A DNA stretch of 64,000 bases, from the NCBI GenBank assembly GCA_030549205.1, contig JAUKTV010000022.1, forward strand, positions 124,001 to 188,000, read 5' to 3'. Below, in pieces: positions 57,529-64,000 of the stretch. Made by a program: the position numbers and the translations under genes. This DNA is from Apiosordaria backusii (taxonomy: Eukaryota > Ascomycota > Sordariomycetes > Sordariales > Lasiosphaeriaceae). Under the pieces are notes generated by a model. The model was not told the origin of the DNA and did not search any database. It saw only the letters and a program-made list of their open reading frames with translations. The first letter of the stretch is position 1, and the number at the start of each line of letters is the position of its first letter.

Positions 57529-59162
57529 CTAGGCCTTGGTAGCGGCATTCTTCGCCACCTTCTGAATCTTCTGGCTCATCGCCTCTGTCTTCAAAGGCTG
57601 AGCTTTATTCTTCGCCACCTGCTGAATCTTCTGGCTCAGCGCCTCTGTCTTCAAAGGCTGAGCTTTATTCTTCAACTGCCTCTGCACAAGTGCTACAGTA
57701 TCCTTGGGAATCCTAAGCCGCTGACCCAAAACCAGAGCCCCGGACAACAGTGCAAGAGCGCCAGCTTGGTGAGTGGCTGCCAGATGAATAGGAACAATAT
57801 AGATAAGCGTGGTGATCCCAAGAGCAACCTGCAAGGAAACCAAGTGAACGAGCCCCAAGACGCCCTTCCTGACGTTGTAGGGCATGGCGGCCTTGACACG
57901 GCCAGTGCGGGAGTAAGCGAAGAGAGCGAGGACGGCGGTGAAGGTGGTCATGGCCAGAATGCGGTGGTCGAGCTGCACAAATGAGGGGTTCTCGAGCATG
58001 TTGCGCCACCAGAGATCGGAGCCGTCTTCCTTGCGAGAGTAGAACTTATCGAGGAGCTCCGACTTAGGGGGAATGTAGCCTGTGCCCATCTTGGGGAACT
58101 CATTGTAGATCAAGCCGGCATCGAGACCAGCAACGAGGGCGCCGGAGAGGGCCGTGGTGAGAATGAGTGCGGTGAGACCGAGGACGGAGCGTCTGAGGAC
58201 GTTGAGGACCGGATTCTTCAAGGCGGCAAAGTGCCTGGAGGCACGTTTGGGGTTGCGGAGGGCACGGTGGGTGCGGAAGACACTGAGACCGGCGAGAAGC
58301 ATCCAGGAGTAGCAGGCAAAGGCGGCGGCAAGGTGGGCGGCAAGGCGGTACTGGCTGACACGGGGGTGCGAGCCAGGAGCAAAGAGATCATCCTTCAAGC
58401 CGGACTTAACCATCCACCAACCAATGAAGCCTTGGAACCCGATAAGCCCAGAAATACCGACCAAGGTAGCAGCCATCCGGGGGGTGACTCGGCGACGGGC
58501 GATAAAGTAGATAGCCGGGATCACGAAAGAGAGGCCAATGAAACGGCCCCATTGGCGATGGAACCATTCCATAAAGTAGATCTTCTTAAACTCGTCGAGG
58601 TCCATGTGGGGGTTGATAAGCTTGTATTCCGGAGAGGCGCGATACTTTTCGAATTCAGATTCCCAGTCCTCGGGGGACATGGGCGGCAGTGAGCCCGTGA
58701 CAGGTCTCCATTCTGTGATACTCAGACTACAGCAGAACTATCAGTCAGCCTGGTATTCCTGCTCACAGCCAAGTACAGCCAGACTACATACCCAGATTCA
58801 GTTAACCGTGTAAGTCCACCAAAGACGACAATACCGAAGACACTAGCAGCGCTACCAAGAAGCCAGTACCCAACAGATTTGGCGTTTGTTTCAGGGAACG
58901 AGGATTTCTTTTCAGACTTTTGTTGTTGTTCAGGTGTGCTTCCTTTCTGGATATTCTTGCTGAGGGAGGCTATGGGGGACTTGGTCTTGGTGGCAGTCTT
59001 GGTGGCATAGCTTCGGGTGGCCGGAGCTCTGGCCGTCACAAGCTTGAGGATATTGGATGGAGGGGCTGCTGATGTTTGTTGCCGTAGGCATTGACCGCAA
59101 GCGAATGAAGATCTCGAGAGCTGCGTAGCTGCTCTACGCAGCCCGAGCTGAAAGAGGGACAT
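57529..59162 (-). CDS. COX15: Heme A synthase, mitochondrial
   Basis: Two exons (58792-59162 and 57529-58726; 65-nt intron) encode 522 aa. The protein oxidises the C8 methyl of heme O to make heme A for cytochrome c oxidase in the mitochondrial inner membrane. The start MSLFQLGLRRAATQLSRSSF is an Arg/Ser-rich mitochondrial presequence; matrix-side low complexity follows. The intron interrupts GGLTRLTESG just before LSITEWRPVTG. The four expected heme-ligand His are visible: EWFHRQWGR (His180), RLAAHLAAAF (His255), VQLDHRI (His378) and AATHQAGALALL (His443), spread over eight predicted membrane helices. The C-terminal tail carries two copies of a 20-residue unit (KNKAQPLKTEALSQKIQQVA-like) from a 60-bp tandem duplication at 57548-57667. 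Length is otherwise normal for fungal COX15. Confidence 0.95.
57548..57667 (-). repeat. 60-bp tandem duplication in COX15 3' end
   Basis: Two adjacent 60-bp copies differ at only two or three positions. The period is a multiple of three, so the frame is kept and the tail is lengthened by 20 residues. Confidence 0.92.
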
Positions 59163-59632
59163 GACTATGCCTTTGCGCCGGCAATGGCGGACCTGATGGG
59201 GAGCTGTTCTTTGCTTGCTGAAGCTCACCTGAGGACGTTGGAATCATGATTCTCTCCATTGGCTTGATAATCAGCCCACCATTGGAAAGCTCTGGTCTGA
59301 AAGTGGCCTGTGCTTAGAGCACCATTACCCCACGGTTTGGCAGATCTAAGCATCAACACCAAGGGAAGGAGCAGATGAACTTCAGAGCTGAGCACACACG
59401 ACAAAAATTCTCAAAACTCAATCAAATTATTTCTCACTTGTAAATTTTTGAGTATCATGTCCCTTGTTGTATCTAGAGACACCGCGGCACTCCGTCTATA
59501 TCGTTTATTATACCCTGTCATGTGCCAAACAAACAGTCACCCTGAACGCCAGCTTAAATGCAATCCCTTCGTTTGTATCTAACACGACACAAGCCACCGC
59601 AAGCATCAATGGTGAGCTACAACCTACGAGGC
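59163..59632. other. COX15 upstream / CDF transporter 3' flank
   Basis: 470 bp with the presumed COX15 promoter and the 3' end of the CDF gene. No other gene is seen. Confidence 0.55.
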
Positions 59633-61272
59633 TCATCGCATCGTCTCGCTCGATGAGTCTTCGGGGGCCGCCATCTTGGGTTTCCTGAACAGAATGATGT
59701 CCTTGAGGCTTCTCTTGACGTTGCTTTTCGGCGAAAACAAGGGCTTGTGCTCCTCGTTGACGTTGTGATGGTGGTCATAGTCAACATGCACAAACGCCCG
59801 CTCGACATCGGCCAAGCCTTCGAGCTTTCGTTGCAGCTCCTGGCCGACGTCGTGCGTCACTCTCAGAGGCAGTCCTTCGTCCATGACGATGTCCATCTCG
59901 ACAAAGTACTTGTGGCCTGCATGATACGCCCTGCACGTGTCGACCTTGAGAATCCGGTCATCGTGCGTCACCCCCATGTAGATGAGCTTGGAGATGAATT
60001 CCTTGGGAGCCGACTTGCCCACGAGAAGCCAAATATGCTCGAACGCATTGGACACCCACGAAAACAGGATGATTAGCGCAACCATGATAGCACCGATGGG
60101 ATCGAGGTACCAAGCAATCTTCTCTCCGACCACCGCCATGATCAGACCAAAGCTGTTGATGGCAATGTCGTTACGGTGGTCGATATAAAAGATGAACACC
60201 GTCGGGAATCTGCGGTAGCATAGGCAGTAGACCATCATACTGCCCTTGGCCAAGACTTGGAACACGGTCAGCTTATGTGTTGCAAGATTGAGGGCGGTAT
60301 ACATACTGGCAATGCCGATGAAGACGAGCGGAATGATGTGAAGTTCCTCAGACTCTGTTGGCGCTCCGGCTCCCAGTGTTCGGCCAGACTCGATCTACAA
60401 AGACTGTGAGTACTTTGTGGACTAGCTAACGACCGTTCAAGATGCTAACATACCAGAAGCTGAATGGCCACGGTGGTCATCAACGCACAAAACAAGATAA
60501 TGGCCATGGCTTCGATCCTTGTACGGCCCTACTTGGCATCAGCTCAGGAACTTTGTGTGAAAGGCCCAACAAAGAGAACATACCACAGGATACTTGTACA
60601 CACTCGGTCTCGCAGCAAGCCACGAGGCTATCAGCATCACGAACGACGACACAAGATCCATGAATGCATCAGCTGTGGTGGCAAAAAGCGCCAGGGACCC
60701 AGTCGAGATGGCAGCATATAGCTGAATGACGAACAAACAAAAGTTGATGATGAAGGACCCTCTGATGGCGAACTTAATTTTTGGCGCATACTTCGCGTCT
60801 TTTTCGAGGGCATTCCGTTCTTCGTCGTCGGCACCAAGGAAGTCGTCAATGAGAGCATTCTGCTGCGCGTAATATTTCTTAAGTCTCCGTTTATTGCCTT
60901 TGGGATGCTCGATTTTCATCTGCTTTTGGCTGATGTTCTCACGACGGTGCCGAGCAATATCCAGAGGGTCTGCTAGCGAGGTTGTTGTGGCTTGCCTGGC
61001 CGGAGCGGTGGGAACTGCAACCTCCTTCTCGACTTCTGAGTCAACTGGTTTTATGTTGGGCTGTGCTTCAGCCTGTATCTCGGGAGTGGTAGAAGCTGTG
61101 ACATTTTCAGGGGGGTTGGCTTCTGTTGACTCTTGTTAGACTGCCAAGCGTCATCATGGTCAATGGAAGCCCACGCCGACACAAGATATGTTTGTCTGCA
61201 GGATGACCTCGATTTTCAGATGGAGTACGTACCTGTCAGCCGGTTGTCGTCTGAAGTTTTCTGGGCTGCCAT
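59633..61272 (-). CDS. Cation diffusion facilitator, Mn-type signature
   Basis: Four exons (61233-61272, 60584-61131, 60454-60528, 59633-60394) join in frame to 474 aa. The start MAAQKTSDDNRLT is chosen because it is the only upstream ATG whose exon links in phase to exon 2. A soluble Glu/Pro-rich N-terminus precedes KKYYAQQNALIDDFL, a signature seen before TM1 in this CDF group. Six membrane segments follow. TM2 carries Asp168-x3-Asp172 (ADAFMD) and TM5 Asp293-x3-Asp297 (IDHRND). CDFs with DxxxD in both positions are usually Mn transporters, whereas Zn transporters have HxxxD. The C-terminal ferredoxin-like domain is present (DVERAFVHVDYDHHHN). It should export metal from the cytosol to an organelle or the exterior. 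Exon 3 is only 75 nt, and the first intron's AG is preceded by TCTAACA. Confidence 0.9.
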
Positions 61273-63497
61273 TGGAACGTCGATCTTGGACCTGGGTCGG
61301 GACGGTTCTGTTCGACTAGCATAAACTACGCTTGAAATCCTATGGCAGGAATTGTCGAGAGACGCGGCCCAGAGAACACGGAAGTATTATAGGATTGCGC
61401 GCTCACCTATCCCGCAGCACAGGAGAGTGGCCTCGATCTACCAAGTGGGATTTCCTCATGTCACACCTACAACCCACATCCAACCCTTTCCTGATTTGGG
61501 CAAGAAAGGGTCAAGTTTACAATCCTGCTCACATCACGATCACATCACCACGGACACTACTGTATCGAAAACGGCACAGCCACCCGAGGTTATGTACCCC
61601 TTATGAGTTCTGGAGCGGCTGGTGGTCTAGTTTGGACTGTTGACAGCATGCGTAGCCGAAAACAGCACCTGTTGGTAGAGTGGGGGAAAGTTCAAGCGGC
61701 AGGACCTCTCTCAACCATCTGGCCAGGGCCGAGCAACGTGCCGAGTATCCAGCTTTTGGTTTCCGTGGTACAAGCTTCGAGCTCAAGCCTAGGCCCTCCG
61801 AATATTCCAGGGATGGGCTGCGAAGTCACTGGACAAGGTGACAGCGAGACCAAAGCGCCACTAAACCACCATCCCCCGTTGTCGTTGGCTGGCAGAATGT
61901 TTCAACCGGACGGAAGCCGAAAACCCCTAACGCATAATGCGGCACCATCCAACAAGATCTCCGCTCAACCAGTTACAGTTGCCACTACTTCTCGACATCC
62001 AAGTGTACACATAGGATTCGAGTTACCTGGCCACCTCTTCAACCATTTTCCTACACCGGCTTCTTTGTTTTTTCTATTTTATGGCTTCGGAATTGCTGAC
62101 CATCCTTCCCGTGTTCTTCTCAGGTGAGTGTTGTCTGGCACAGAGTCGAGCCAAGGCCAACCCCACGATTGCACGGATCTCCCCGTCCTGTCGCAGCATC
62201 CTGCCGAAAACCCCTGTCTACAAGGGTGCCATGCCAAGCGGTCAGTGCCAAAACCCCTGTCTTTCGGCTCTTGTTGCCTCAAGTCTGGGGTATGCTGGGC
62301 AGGTTTTGGCGACTTGCCCAACGCGGCTCATGGAGCTGCCAGGGGAAGACGAATCCAGCGTCCACTGGGCGTTTTGAGAAAGATGATGACCGACACAGCG
62401 TTGCATCCAAGAGCTGCTTCGTCTCCCTGGAGATCTGCGGCTCTTGGGCGTTTGCGATTGCACTGCCACACCACGGATTCGGCAAGATACCAAGACATGT
62501 TTTCTGGATACCTTGTAAAATGTTCGAGTGTCACTCTCAACCCTGAACGCTTCAACAGTCGCCAGGAGAAGGTGGAACCCGTTTCATACAGTCTTTCTCC
62601 CTTCTTTTGAACAAAACAATATTCCCTTCCCACCGCCTATCAAGTGGCCAAATCTAGGCTCCTCAAGGAGTACCCTCTGCAAATCGGTTTTAGGTTTACG
62701 CCAAGCTCAAACTAGGGCTTCAGTTTAAGCTCGACCATCGCTACACAGACATGGCTCTCCCCTGTCTCCCTTGTTTAGCATTCAGATGCTTGTCGAGAGG
62801 ACCACGACCTGGTGCCCAGCTGAAGTCTAGGCTGGATTTTCTGAACGCAACGATCAGCTTGCACCAAAGTCTCACGGCCGTTAGAAGTTTGGGAGCGACA
62901 GTCGCATGGACGCGTTCATCCCAGCCAGTCTTTTATCACAGAACCAGTTCATTGGTTGGCGTCTTGGCTTGTTACCTGTCACAGACTTGGGCGTGGATTC
63001 CCATGTCGCTCTTCGATTCTCCCGTTGCTGCTCTCTCCAGGCATGAGTCGCGGCAGATCGTGCCGTGGTGCTACCCCATTGATCCACGGTTGCTCTCTTG
63101 GAAATCGTACATACTCAAGAGGAACGGCAGTTTTCTCGAACTCAGATTCTGGACTTTTGGCTCTTTTTCCACCCTTGTTGCGATTTTTGGTCCTCGGGAG
63201 GACAAAAGTCTTTCTTTTCACCGTTGCCGCTTTTTATTTACTTTTTTTCTCTTCTCCTTCTTTCTCCCCTTTTTGCACCGTCGTCGCCTCTGACTGGTGA
63301 TGGTGCCTTTTGCGCCGAACCCGCCCCTTTTCCTTTCCTAGTCTCCTTTCTCTTCTTTTCAACTGCCGGGCGGTTCTCTTCCACGCACCCTCTTGTTTCT
63401 CTTCTTTTCTTGAGGATAGACCTGGGGTCTTTCTGCCATTAAAACACACGAGGTACTGGTATACCGAAGACGCTTGACGCGGAAGAATAAATATAAA
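61273..63497. other. Intergenic between divergent metal transporters
   Basis: 2.2 kb separating the CDF gene (minus) and the ZIP gene (plus), and so containing both promoters. Open frames at 61603-62127 and 62751-63293 (plus) have no motif; the latter ends in a T/C-rich tract. No gene is supported. Confidence 0.5.
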
Positions 63498-64000
63498 ATG
63501 GACGAAAAGCCACAGTGTGGGAGCGGCGAGGAGGTTGGAGAGTATGACCTCCCGCTTCACGTCGCGGGTCTTTGTGAGTCTGCCCCAAGATGAGGTGATA
63601 CGGACCCAAGTGCTGATATTATACATCCAGTCATGGTGCTGGCTGCTTCGATCTTTGGCGCTGGTTTTCCTGTAGTGGCCAAGAAGGTGACGTGGGTGAA
63701 GGTGCCTACCTCGGTGTTCTTCGCTTGTAAGCACTTTGGTACTGGTGTTCTTATTGCAACGGCGTTTGTGCATGTAAGTGACCCTGTGGACCAAAAAAAG
63801 AAGAGTACTCTGACAGTTCGCAGCTTCTTCCTGTGGCTTTCGGTAACTTGACAGACCCATGTCTCCCGGACCTCTTCACAACCCAGTATCCGGCCATGCC
63901 TGGTGTCATCATGATGGGCTCGATGTTCTGCCTTTTCGTTCTCGAAATGTATCTCAATGCTAAGATGGGTGGTCATTCTCACGGAGGAGCCACCGGATTC
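63498..64000 (+). CDS. ZIP-family zinc/iron transporter (partial, 5' part)
   Basis: Three exons so far (63498-63573, 63631-63773, 63824 to the window end) read 132 residues without a stop. The start is the ATG in ATATAAAATGG. An acidic N-terminus (MDEKPQCGSGEEVGEYDLPL) precedes TM1 (VMVLAASIFGAGFPVVAKK). TM2 reads VFFACKHFGTGVLIATAFVH and runs over an exon junction into LLPVAFGNLTDPCL. This matches plasma-membrane Zrt1/2-type ZIP proteins, in which the His-Leu-Leu end of TM2 is conserved. TM3 (PGVIMMGSMFCLFVLEMYL) and the start of a His-rich loop (GGHSHGG) follow. It should import zinc or a related divalent metal. Truncation is due only to the window edge. Confidence 0.9.

Overview
This window comes from a filamentous ascomycete (Pezizomycotina, most likely Sordariomycetes). 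The genes carry many short introns (about 50-100 nt, GT...AG, several with CTAAC-type branch points). The gene content is fungal: a GH55 glucanase, a phytochrome hybrid histidine kinase, a copper-fist factor and COX15. One 15-kb block bears the footprint of repeat-induced point mutation (RIP).

Left arm (1-17.5 kb), gene-bearing: a secreted GH55 beta-1,3-glucanase (936-3593, +); a PhyH-type Fe(II)/2-oxoglutarate oxygenase (4038-4991, -), divergent from an AT-hook plus DUF2461 nuclear-type protein (5788-7069, +); an Ala/Pro/Glu-rich low-complexity protein (7716-8498, -); a 283-bp MITE with a TA target duplication (9945-10227); and a full-length fungal phytochrome (11760-16397, -).

Middle (17582-32957): three transposons nested in one another and RIP-mutated. 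A Tc1/mariner-type element (17582-32957, TA target site) was hit by a minus-strand Ty1/copia element (18143-32147, 679-bp LTRs, TSD TATTT). That in turn was hit by a plus-strand Ty1/copia element (19318-26926, 835-bp LTRs, TSD AAACC). Almost no reading frame longer than 60 codons survives. LTR ends, target duplications, primer-binding sites and degraded transposase/RT/RNase H motifs can still be read.

Right arm (33-64 kb): a ketopantoate-reductase-family enzyme (35341-36628, -); a 9-kb stretch with no supportable gene (36.6-45.9 kb); a copper-fist transcription factor (45941-47623, +); a tandem minus-strand array of three, probably four, small Cys-rich proteins built on a Cys-Gly-His ... Cys-x2-Cys core (50.9-54.1 kb), which I do not recognise as a named family; COX15 heme A synthase (57529-59162, -); a CDF transporter with the DxxxD/DxxxD pattern typical of Mn-CDFs (59633-61272, -); and the start of a ZIP transporter (63498 onward, +), cut by the window edge.

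Together the right arm holds several metal-related genes (copper-responsive regulator, heme A synthesis, metal efflux, metal uptake, Cys-rich small proteins). Nothing in the sequence proves they act together. The items most worth following are the Cys-Gly-His tandem family, the datable three-level transposon nest 1.2 kb upstream of the phytochrome start, and the MITE. All exon structures were worked out by hand from splice consensus and frame continuity; none is supported by transcripts here.
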